Source: an uncultured Burkholderiaceae bacterium (GTDB taxonomy: Bacteria; Pseudomonadota; Gammaproteobacteria; Burkholderiales; Burkholderiaceae_F). Taken from it: a stretch of DNA of 10,987 bases. The stretch lies in contig CALGWX010000314.1 in the NCBI GenBank assembly GCA_937936215.1, positions 1 through 10,987 of the forward strand. Reading direction: 5' to 3'. Of the stretch, positions 1 through 5,548 are shown piece after piece (within the stretch, counting starts at the first letter, position 1; each line of letters begins with the position of its first letter). Made by a program: the position numbers and the translations under genes. The notes beneath the pieces were generated by a model. That model had not been told where the DNA came from. It saw nothing but the letters and a program-made list of their open reading frames with translations, and made no database searches.

Positions 1-233
1 TCGTGCGCGGCCTCGGAGAGCAGCTGCCGCAGCGCGCCCGGAAAGAGCCAGGCGCCCAGCTCGGCCAGCACGGTGGCGAGCAGGATCAGCGCCAGGAGCA
101 CCACCAGCAGGCGCTGCGGCGGCCGCAGCCATGGCCACTTCCAGGACGGCTCCGAGTCCACCGGTTGCCGCCGAGCGACCACCCACCCCGCCTGTTGGGG
201 GTCGTCGGTGGAGCGCACGCGGTCCAGGTTCAT
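1..233 (-). CDS. Partial N-terminus of an unrecognised single-pass membrane protein
   Basis: The reading frame is open from an ATG at 233 to the left edge, giving 77 codons; the C-terminus lies outside the window. An in-frame TAA at 273-275 lies upstream, and no other start codon lies between it and this ATG, so the start is well bounded, although no clear Shine-Dalgarno precedes it. Residues 1-39 are polar, beginning MNLDRVRSTDD. A hydrophobic stretch at about 40-62 (LLVVLLALILLATVLAELG) looks like a transmembrane helix or uncleaved signal anchor, and an amphipathic, more charged segment follows. The gene lies downstream of ntrC on the same strand, separated by about 256 bp, so it is probably not tightly co-transcribed. 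I do not recognise the family. That it is a real gene rests on the open frame, plausible codon use and the membrane segment. Confidence 0.6.
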   Translation of the reverse strand, partial: MNLDRVRSTDDPQQAGWVVARRQPVDSEPSWKWPWLRPPQRLLVVLLALILLATVLAELGAWLFPGALRQLLSEAAH

Positions 234-301
234 CGAGCGGAGGGATGCCGCCTCGCAAACGGCGCGTCGAGCTTACCGAAAGGCCCCGCCCGCGCAAGCG
301 T

Positions 302-319
302 CTGCCCGCGCTCGGGCAG
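302..319 (-). terminator. Possible stem-loop downstream of ntrC (no U-tract)
   Basis: CTGCCCG (302-308) and CGGGCAG (313-319) form a perfect 7-bp inverted repeat around a 4-nt loop. It lies about 170 bp past the ntrC stop and 69 bp before the start of the partial membrane-protein gene. No T-rich run follows on either strand, so intrinsic termination is not shown; it could be a pause site, a leader hairpin or chance in G+C-rich DNA. A weaker 5-bp hairpin (GGCCG 342-346, CGGCC 353-357) lies beside it. I see nothing else in the 234-489 gap. Confidence 0.25.
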
Positions 320-489
320 GCCGCGTCGCCTCGCCTCCGACGGCCGTCCGAGCGGCCACGCCGGAGTCCACGCCAACGGCGCCCTTTCGCGTTGCACCGG
401 CCGCGATGGCCTTGCGATGGTGACCCGAACGGCAGGCGCGAGACGCTAACGCAGTGTGCGCGCAAGCGCGAGGGCCGGCGCGCGCCCGC

Positions 490-1935
490 TCATTCTTCCT
501 CGAGCTTCAGCTCCTGGATCTTGCGCGTGATGGTGTTGCGGCCGAGGCCGAGCTTGACGGCCGCTTCGATGCGGCGGCCATGCGTCAGCCGCAAGGCGGT
601 GCCGATGACCGTGGCCTCGAAGCGGCGGGTGATGGCCTCCATCAGGTCCTGCTCGCCGCCGCGCAGGCGGCGCTCGACTTCCTGGCCAAGCAGTCCGGCC
701 CAGTCCAGCGCGGGCGCGGCAGCGGCAGCAGCCCGTTGCGGCTCGTCGGGCGCAGCGGCACCCCCGAGCGGCTGCACGGCCGCCGGCTCCCGCAGTTCGA
801 GCGGCAGGTCTTCGACCTTGACCACCTGCGCCGGCGCCAGCACGGTCAGCCAGTGACAGAGGTTTTCCAGTTGGCGCACATTGCCGGGCAGCGGCAGCTG
901 CTCGATGAACCGCAGCGCCTCGGGCGACAGCCGCTTCGGCTCGACGCCGAGCTCGCGCGCACTCTTGGCCAGGAAGTGCCGTGCCAGCAGGGCGATGTCC
1001 TCGCGCCGCTCACGCAGCGGCGGCAGCCGCAGCCGGATCACGTTCAGCCGGTGGTAAAGGTCCTCGCGAAACAGGCCCTGCCGGACGCGCTCCTCCAGGT
1101 TCTGGTGCGTGGCGGCGATCACCCGCGCGTCGGCCTTGATCGGCTGCTGGCCGCCAACGCGATAGAAAAAGCCGTCGGAGAGCACGCGCAGCAGCCGCGT
1201 CTGCAGCTCGGCCGGCATGTCGCCGATCTCGTCGAGGAACAGCGTCCCTCCCTCGGCCTGCTCGAAACGGCCGCGCCGCATCGCATGCGCGCCGGTGAAG
1301 GCGCCGCGCTCGTGGCCGAACAGTTCCGCCTCCAGCAGGTCGCGCGGAATGGCCGCCATGTTCAGCGCGATGAAGGGCTTGTTCGCCCGCACGCTGTGCT
1401 TGTGCAGGGCGCGGGCGACGACCTCCTTGCCGCTGCCCGACTCGCCAGTGATCAGCACCGTCACCGTGGACTGCGACAGCCGGCCGATGGCGCGGAAGAC
1501 CTCTTGCATCGCCGGCGCCTGGCCGAGGATCTCGGGCGCCGCCACCGCCGCCTCTTCCTCGCCCGACTCGCGCACGCTCTCGTCGACCGCGCGCTGGATC
1601 AGCTCGACGGCGCGATCGACGTCGAACGGCTTCGGCAGGTACTCGAAGGCGCCGCTTTGGAACGCCGACACCGCGCTGTCGAGGTCGGCGTAGGCGGTCA
1701 TGATGATCACCGGCAGCGCCGGGTGCTTGCGCTTGACGGTGCGCAGCAGCTCGATGCCGTCCAGGCCGGACATGCGCACGTCGGAGACGAGCACCTGCGG
1801 CTGGTCGTGCTCCAGCTCGCTCAGCACCTCCTTGCCGGAGCCGAAGGCGCGGCACGGCAGGTTCTGCTTCGACAGCGCCTTTTCCAGCACCCAGCGGATC
1901 GAGCGGTCGTCGTCGACTATCCAGATCGATTTCAT
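490..1935 (-). CDS. ntrC: Nitrogen regulation response regulator NtrC (NR(I)), sigma-54 activator
   Basis: This 481-residue protein is full length for NtrC. Residues 1-115 are a receiver domain with the acidic pocket at D8-D10, phospho-acceptor D52, switch T80 and K102 of PKPF. Residues 135-375 are the sigma-54-interacting AAA+ ATPase, with Walker A GESGSGKE (164-171), the sigma-54-contacting GAFTGA loop (211-216), Walker B LFLDEI (232-237) and RED-LYHRL (290-297). An Ala/Pro-rich linker (about 383-410) leads to a Fis-type helix-turn-helix (about 438-478, RNTITRKIQEL). Phosphorylated NtrC drives sigma-54 transcription of nitrogen-scavenging genes such as glnA. The start overlaps the ntrB stop as ATGA, so the pair is probably translationally coupled. 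One oddity is L349 where this family usually has Trp in the WPGNVRQLEN motif. Identity is close to certain. Confidence 0.97.
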   Translation of the reverse strand: MKSIWIVDDDRSIRWVLEKALSKQNLPCRAFGSGKEVLSELEHDQPQVLVSDVRMSGLDGIELLRTVKRKHPALPVIIMTAYADLDSAVSAFQSGAFEYLPKPFDVDRAVELIQRAVDESVRESGEEEAAVAAPEILGQAPAMQEVFRAIGRLSQSTVTVLITGESGSGKEVVARALHKHSVRANKPFIALNMAAIPRDLLEAELFGHERGAFTGAHAMRRGRFEQAEGGTLFLDEIGDMPAELQTRLLRVLSDGFFYRVGGQQPIKADARVIAATHQNLEERVRQGLFREDLYHRLNVIRLRLPPLRERREDIALLARHFLAKSARELGVEPKRLSPEALRFIEQLPLPGNVRQLENLCHWLTVLAPAQVVKVEDLPLELREPAAVQPLGGAAAPDEPQRAAAAAAPALDWAGLLGQEVERRLRGGEQDLMEAITRRFEATVIGTALRLTHGRRIEAAVKLGLGRNTITRKIQELKLEEE

Positions 1936-3026
1936 GCCAGCGGAAGAAGGATGCGGAACGTCGTGCGTCCCGGCTTGGAATCGAACTCGATGTTGCCGTC
2001 GTTGGCCAGCACGAAGGCCTGCGCCAGCGTTAGGCCCAGGCCGGTGCCGTCGTCGCGGCCGGAAACCAACGGGAAGAAGATGCGGTCCTTGAGGTCCTCG
2101 CGCACGCCGGGGCCGTTGTCGATGACGGCGATCTCAGCCGCCAGCCTCACGTGCCGGCGCGCGATGTGCACGTGGCGGGCCACCCGCGTGCGCAGCACGA
2201 TCTGGGCGCTGCCGGTGGCCCTGCGCTCGCCGAGCGCCTGCGCGGCGTTGCGCACGACGTTCAGCAGCGCCTGGATCAGCTGCTCCTTGTCGCCGCGGCC
2301 GCTCGGCATCGAGGCGTCATAGTCGCGCACGATCTCCAGCCCCTGCGGGAACTCGGCCAGGATCACCGCCCGCACCCGTTCGCAGATCTCGTGGACGCTG
2401 AACTCGGCGACCACGCGCGGCGCCCGGTGCGGCGCCAGCAGCCGGTCCACCAGCGACTGCAGCCGGTCGGCCTCGGCGATGATCACGCGCGTGAACTCAC
2501 GCTGCTCGCCGTGCGCCAGCTCGCGCTCCAGCAGCTGCGCGGCGCCGCGGATGCCGCCGAGCGGGTTGCGGATCTCGTGCGCGAGGTTGCGCAGCAGCAG
2601 GCGGTTGGCCTCGGACAGCCCCAGCTGGCGGTCCTCGCGGTTCACGCGCAGCTGCTCCTCGATCGCCAGCATCTCCAGCAGCAGGCCGCCACCGTCGCCC
2701 TCGATCGCCGAGACCAGCACCTGCACCGCCACCGGCTCGCGCAGCGGCCGCCGCAGCTCGGCCACGTGATGCACCTGGCTTGCATCGCCGGCCGACGCCG
2801 ACAGCGCCAGCCGCTCGAACTGATGCTCGTCGCTGAATAGCCGCGGCGCCGGCTGGCCGACGAGGTGGCGGCGCGACATGTCGAGCAGCACTTCGGCGGC
2901 CTGGTTGGCGTAGCGGATGCGCCCGTCACGGTCGAGCACCAGCACGGCGGTGGCGAGCAGGTCCAGACCCGCGTACTCCGGCGCCGGCGGTACGGCGCGG
3001 GTGAAGACGAGCGGCGCCGCCGTCAT
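1932..3026 (-). CDS. ntrB: Nitrogen regulation sensor histidine kinase/phosphatase NtrB (NR(II))
   Basis: This 364-residue cytosolic histidine kinase has no transmembrane segment, as expected for NtrB. A PAS domain covers about 18-125 (LDRDGRIRYANQAAEVLL). The dimerisation/H-box is NLAHEIRNPLGGI with autophosphorylated H150. The HATPase domain shows the N-box (LLNVVRNAAQAL, 254-265), the G1 box DNGPGV (303-308), an F-box (FFPL) and the G2 box GTGLGL (327-332). In the known pathway, NtrB phosphorylates NtrC at low nitrogen and, with PII bound, dephosphorylates it. The ATG at 3026 has a good ribosome binding site, GGGAGG, five bases upstream (minus strand of 3032-3037). Its stop overlaps the ntrC start by four bases. 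It follows the DUF4124-like gene after 163 bp. Confidence 0.96.
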   Translation of the reverse strand: MTAAPLVFTRAVPPAPEYAGLDLLATAVLVLDRDGRIRYANQAAEVLLDMSRRHLVGQPAPRLFSDEHQFERLALSASAGDASQVHHVAELRRPLREPVAVQVLVSAIEGDGGGLLLEMLAIEEQLRVNREDRQLGLSEANRLLLRNLAHEIRNPLGGIRGAAQLLERELAHGEQREFTRVIIAEADRLQSLVDRLLAPHRAPRVVAEFSVHEICERVRAVILAEFPQGLEIVRDYDASMPSGRGDKEQLIQALLNVVRNAAQALGERRATGSAQIVLRTRVARHVHIARRHVRLAAEIAVIDNGPGVREDLKDRIFFPLVSGRDDGTGLGLTLAQAFVLANDGNIEFDSKPGRTTFRILLPLA

Positions 3027-3189
3027 GCCGGCCTCCCGGGGCCCGCGGCGACGCCAGGGCGTGCGAGCGGACGCGCCCGCAACAGGAAGCGGCGCAGCGC
3101 CAGCAGGAAGGATTCCGCAGACAGCGACCGGGGCGCCCCCGGCGAGATGAAGCCGTGCCCGGGCGTCAGGGCGGAGACGGCGCCGCGCC
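3027..3189. other. Intergenic spacer between the DUF4124-like gene and ntrB
   Basis: This 163-bp G+C-rich spacer holds the ntrB ribosome binding site at its ntrB end and a perfect inverted repeat, CCGGGG (3128-3133) / CCCCGG (3137-3142), with a 3-nt loop. A GCCCGGGC palindrome lies at 3157-3164. No T-tract follows the hairpin, and I see no convincing promoter or sigma-54 site. Whether ntrBC is transcribed from here or by read-through from glnA cannot be settled from the bases. Confidence 0.4.
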
Positions 3190-3717
3190 CTACTGCCGCG
3201 ACAGCAGCGCGAGTTCCCGCTTCAGCGAAGCGATGTTGTTCTCGGTGCGGTGAAGGTCGGCCTGCAGCCGGGCGACGCGCTCCTGATGGCGCGCGTCGCT
3301 GCGCTCGCCCGGCAGCCGTTCCGGCTGGCCGCCGTTGTACTCGGCGCGCAGGGCCTGCAGGCGCGCCTCCTCGGCGCTCAGCTCGTCCTCGAGGATCCGG
3401 CGCCGGTCGCCATCGCGCGCACGCTGCGTCTGGCTGTCCACGCGTGGAAAATTCGCCGGAGAAATCGCCCGCGCCGGCGCTGCCGAAGCCGTCGGAGCTA
3501 CCGCGCGAACCGGGGGCCGGTTCGGCGCCGGCACCGTCAGCGCCGGCTGGATGTCCAGGCGGGTACACCCCTTGCCAGCACCCGTGTTCTGGTAGGTCGT
3601 CCGGCCCTCGGCGTCGCGACAGACGAAGATCTCCGAGTTCGCGCCCGCGGCCACTGGCGCGGCCAGCAACAGCGCCGCGGCCGCGACTGAAAACGGCTTT
3701 GCAATCAATGGCTTCAT
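3190..3717 (-). CDS. Exported DUF4124-like coiled-coil protein of the glnA-ntrB interval
   Basis: The 175-residue product starts with a clear Sec signal peptide: K/R near the N-terminus, a hydrophobic core VAAAALLLAAPVAA (11-24) and a likely cleavage near residue 26. A short segment follows, IFVCRDAEGRTTYQNTGAGKGC (29-51, paired Cys at 33 and 51), matching the small DUF4124 domain pattern of an aromatic residue, Cys, Asp-x-x-Gly and T-Y. Residues 58-95 are Pro/Ala-rich and low in complexity. Residues 97-174 are highly charged and heptad-like (ILEDELSAEEARLQALRAEY; RENNIASLKREL-type ending), probably a coiled coil. From memory, such proteins sit between glnA and ntrB in many Burkholderiales; their function is unknown. 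A periplasmic location is inferred. The ATG at 3717 lacks an obvious Shine-Dalgarno, but the signal peptide supports it. A TACACT hexamer at 3728-3733 (minus) is a weak -10 candidate. Confidence 0.85.
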   Translation of the reverse strand: MKPLIAKPFSVAAAALLLAAPVAAGANSEIFVCRDAEGRTTYQNTGAGKGCTRLDIQPALTVPAPNRPPVRAVAPTASAAPARAISPANFPRVDSQTQRARDGDRRRILEDELSAEEARLQALRAEYNGGQPERLPGERSDARHQERVARLQADLHRTENNIASLKRELALLSRQ

Positions 3718-3830
3718 GCGCAGTAGTGTACGGCAGGCCAGGGCGCGAGCACATCGGCAATTGGGTTGAACCGTTCAGCTTGGTATCCGAATGTGTCCGC
3801 GCGTGCCCTCGGCGGCCCAGCGCGGCCGGC

Positions 3831-3859
3831 GCGGCGGCGCGCGCGTCGCGCGCCGCCGC
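3831..3859 (-). terminator. Strong G+C stem-loop 18 bp after the glnA stop
   Basis: Bases 3831-3843 and 3847-3859 are perfectly complementary: a 13-bp stem made only of G and C, with a 3-nt loop. It starts 17 bases beyond the glnA stop codon on the minus strand. There is no U-tract after it, so it is not a textbook intrinsic terminator. It may partly terminate, pause polymerase or protect the glnA mRNA 3' end, which would let glnA be made in large excess over ntrBC. The rest of the 3718-3876 gap shows only a GACCGGTC palindrome at 3871-3878. Confidence 0.5.
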
Positions 3860-3876
3860 CGCTGCGGCCGGACCGG

Positions 3877-5289
3877 TCAGAGGCTGTAGTACATGTCGAA
3901 CTCGATCGGATGGGTGGTCATGCGGAAGCGCGTGACCTCCTCCATCTTCAGCGCGATGTAGCCGTCGATAAGGTCGTTGCTGAAGACGCCGCCGCGGGTG
4001 AGGAACTCGCGGTCCTTGTCGAGGTTCTCCAGAGCTTCGTCGAGCGAGGCGCAGGGGTGCGGGATCTTGGCGGCCTCTTCCGGCTCCAGGTCGTACAGGT
4101 TCTTGTCCATCGGCTCGCCGGGGTGGATCTTGTTCTGCACGCCGTCAAGGCCGGCCATCAGCATCGCCGCGAAGGCGAGGTACGGGTTGGCGGTCGGATC
4201 GGGGAAACGCACCTCGACGCGCCGGCCCTTGGGGTTCGACACGTAGGGGATGCGGCAGGACGCGGAGCGGTTGCGCGCCGAGTAGGCCAGGTTGATCGGC
4301 GCCTCGAAGCCCGGCACCAGGCGCTTGTAGCTGTTGGTGCCCGGGTTGGTGAAGGCATTCAGCGCCTTGGCGTGCTTGATGATGCCGCCGATGTAGTACA
4401 GCGCGAACTCCGACAGGCCCGCGTAGCCGTTGCCGGCGAACAGGTTCTGCCCGTCCTTCCACACCGACTGGTGCACGTGCATGCCCGAACCGTTGTCGCC
4501 CACCACCGGCTTCGGCATGAAGGTGGCCGTCTTGCCGTAGCTGGCGGCGACGTTCCACACGGTGTACTTCAGGATCTGCAGCCAGTCGGCGCGCTTGACC
4601 AGGGTGTTGAACTTGGTGCCGATCTCGCACTGGCCGGGCGCGGCGACCTCGTGGTGGTGCACCTCGACCTCGACACCCTGCTGCTCAAGCAGCAGGCACA
4701 TCTCCGAGCGCATGTCCTGCAGCGAGTCGGTCGGCGGCACCGGGAAGTAGCCGCCCTTGACCGCGGGCCGGTGCGCCAGGTTGCCGGCCTCGTAGTCGAT
4801 CCCGGTCGACCAGGGCGCTTCCTCCGACTTGATCTTGACGAAGCAGCCCCACATCCCCGAGTCCCAGGTCACGGAGTCGAAGATGAAGAACTCAGGCTCG
4901 GGCCCGAAGTAGGCGGTGTCGCCCAGGCCGGTCGACCTCAGGTACGCCTCGGCGCGCTTGGCCAGCGACCGCGGGTCGCGGTCATACCCCTTGCCGGTCG
5001 ACGGCTCGATCACGTCGCAGGTCAGGATGAGCGTGTTCTCCTCGCGGAACGGATCCATCCGCGCCGAGTCCGGGTCCGGCATCAGCAGCATGTCGGAGGC
5101 CTCGATGCCCTTCCAACCCGCGATCGACGAGCCGTCGAAGGCGTGGCCATGCTCGAACTTGTCGAGGTCGACCACCTTGGCCGGCACCGACACGTGCTGC
5201 TCCTTGCCGCGGGTGTCGGTGAAGCGGAAGTCCACGAAGCGGACCTCGTTGTCGGTGATCATCTTCAATACGTCTTTGGGTGTGGCCAT
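3877..5289 (-). CDS. glnA: Type I glutamine synthetase (GSI-beta)
   Basis: Glutamine synthetase forms glutamine from glutamate, ammonia and ATP as a cytosolic dodecamer. I chose the ATG at 5289 (MATPKDVLKMI), giving 470 residues, the usual size. It has a ribosome binding site AAAGGAG (5298-5304, minus) eight bases upstream, and the 17 codons upstream in frame are not family-like. Visible motifs are the latch loop HAFDGSSIAGW (49-59), metal ligands in FGPEPEFF (128-135), the ATP/metal segment NGSGMHVHQS (266-275), the Glu flap FTNPGTNSYKRLVPGFEAP (313-331) and RVEVRFPDPTANPY (357-370). The adenylylation site is kept at Y399 in KNLYDLEPEEA, so GlnE control is expected. Transcription is probably from the sigma-54/NtrC promoter upstream, and ntrBC lie downstream on the same strand. 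Confidence 0.98.
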   Translation of the reverse strand: MATPKDVLKMITDNEVRFVDFRFTDTRGKEQHVSVPAKVVDLDKFEHGHAFDGSSIAGWKGIEASDMLLMPDPDSARMDPFREENTLILTCDVIEPSTGKGYDRDPRSLAKRAEAYLRSTGLGDTAYFGPEPEFFIFDSVTWDSGMWGCFVKIKSEEAPWSTGIDYEAGNLAHRPAVKGGYFPVPPTDSLQDMRSEMCLLLEQQGVEVEVHHHEVAAPGQCEIGTKFNTLVKRADWLQILKYTVWNVAASYGKTATFMPKPVVGDNGSGMHVHQSVWKDGQNLFAGNGYAGLSEFALYYIGGIIKHAKALNAFTNPGTNSYKRLVPGFEAPINLAYSARNRSASCRIPYVSNPKGRRVEVRFPDPTANPYLAFAAMLMAGLDGVQNKIHPGEPMDKNLYDLEPEEAAKIPHPCASLDEALENLDKDREFLTRGGVFSNDLIDGYIALKMEEVTRFRMTTHPIEFDMYYSL

Positions 5290-5297
5290 GAAGCGCG

Positions 5298-5304
5298 CTC
5301 CTTT
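5298..5304 (-). promoter_or_regulatory. glnA ribosome binding site
   Basis: AAAGGAG on the minus strand, eight bases from the ATG at 5289. It decides the start against the in-frame ATG at 5340. Confidence 0.8.
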
Positions 5305-5330
5305 CGCGAGTGGGCGTAAGACTTCCAACG

Positions 5331-5355
5331 GTGAATTCACGGCTCCCGGGGAGCC
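5331..5355 (-). promoter_or_regulatory. Two abutting palindromes in the glnA 5' leader
   Basis: GTGAATTCAC (5331-5340) is a perfect 10-bp palindrome. Directly next to it, GGCTCCC (5341-5347) and GGGAGCC (5349-5355) form a 7-bp inverted repeat around one base. Both lie between the predicted sigma-54 start (about 5366) and the glnA ribosome binding site, so they would be within the first 40 bases of the mRNA. They could be an mRNA hairpin, an operator or chance. Confidence 0.4.
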
Positions 5356-5376
5356 AAGATCACTGCGTCTTCTGTT

Positions 5377-5393
5377 AGCAGGAACCGTGCCGC
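5377..5393 (-). promoter_or_regulatory. Sigma-54 promoter of glnA
   Basis: On the minus strand the sequence is GCGGCACGGTTCCTGCT, against the RpoN consensus TTGGCACG-N4-TTGCW. The invariant GG (5391/5390) and GC (5379/5378) are exactly ten bases apart, and the GGCACG core is complete. The predicted start is near 5366, leaving a leader of about 77 bases. Presence upstream of glnA, beside ntrBC and with an NtrC-like dyad upstream, agrees with known nitrogen control. Confidence 0.8.
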
Positions 5394-5415
5394 CCTGGCC
5401 GGCCAGCGCCTAGCC

Positions 5416-5436
5416 GATGCACCGGCGCCGTGCATC
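5416..5436. promoter_or_regulatory. NtrC-type binding dyad upstream of glnA
   Basis: GATGCAC (5416-5422), seven bases, GTGCATC (5430-5436) is a perfect dyad that contains GCAC-N7-GTGC, the spacing of enteric NtrC sites. It is centred about 60 bp upstream of the predicted sigma-54 start, closer than the classic enhancer sites at about -108 and -140. Confidence 0.7.
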
Positions 5437-5521
5437 AAGGACTTGTGTGCAGCGCCGCGAAGACCCGCAGGCCCTGTGCACCGCTTCCCGCAATATCAAA
5501 ACGGTGCCGTAAGTACGGACG

Positions 5522-5538
5522 TGGTGCATTGTGCACCA
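5522..5538. promoter_or_regulatory. Second GTGCA-type dyad in the glnA upstream region
   Basis: TGGTGCA (5522-5528), TTG, TGCACCA (5532-5538) is a perfect 17-bp dyad, about 164 bp upstream of the predicted sigma-54 start and 11 bp past the hemW stop. Its halves are those of NtrC sites but in swapped order. An alternative register, AGTAC-N7-GTGCA (5512-5528), matches the NtrC site layout with a mismatch. It may be a distal NtrC site or serve another regulator. A GTGCAC palindrome lies between the two dyads at 5476-5481. Confidence 0.5.
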
Positions 5539-5548
5539 TTAGAGGACG

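Noticed and set aside
454..2322. Long plus-strand open frame (622 codons) opposite ntrC and ntrB
   Set aside because: Antisense shadow of two confidently identified genes in G+C-rich DNA; the product is rich in Arg, Gln, Leu and His and shows no family motif.
3023..3760. Minus-strand 245-codon frame over the DUF4124-like gene that reaches the ntrB start
   Set aside because: Composition is Arg/Ala/Gly/Pro-rich, while the competing frame has a signal peptide and a domain-like segment. The last 50 codons upstream of ntrB (a possible leader peptide) have no ATG of their own.
3766..5319. Plus-strand open frame (517 codons) opposite glnA
   Set aside because: Mirror of the glnA codon pattern; the product has the low-complexity Val/His/Arg/Leu composition of a complementary frame.
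5484..5510. Possible second sigma-54 promoter (minus strand GGCACCG...TTGC)
   Set aside because: The GG to GC distance is 15 bases, not the required 10.
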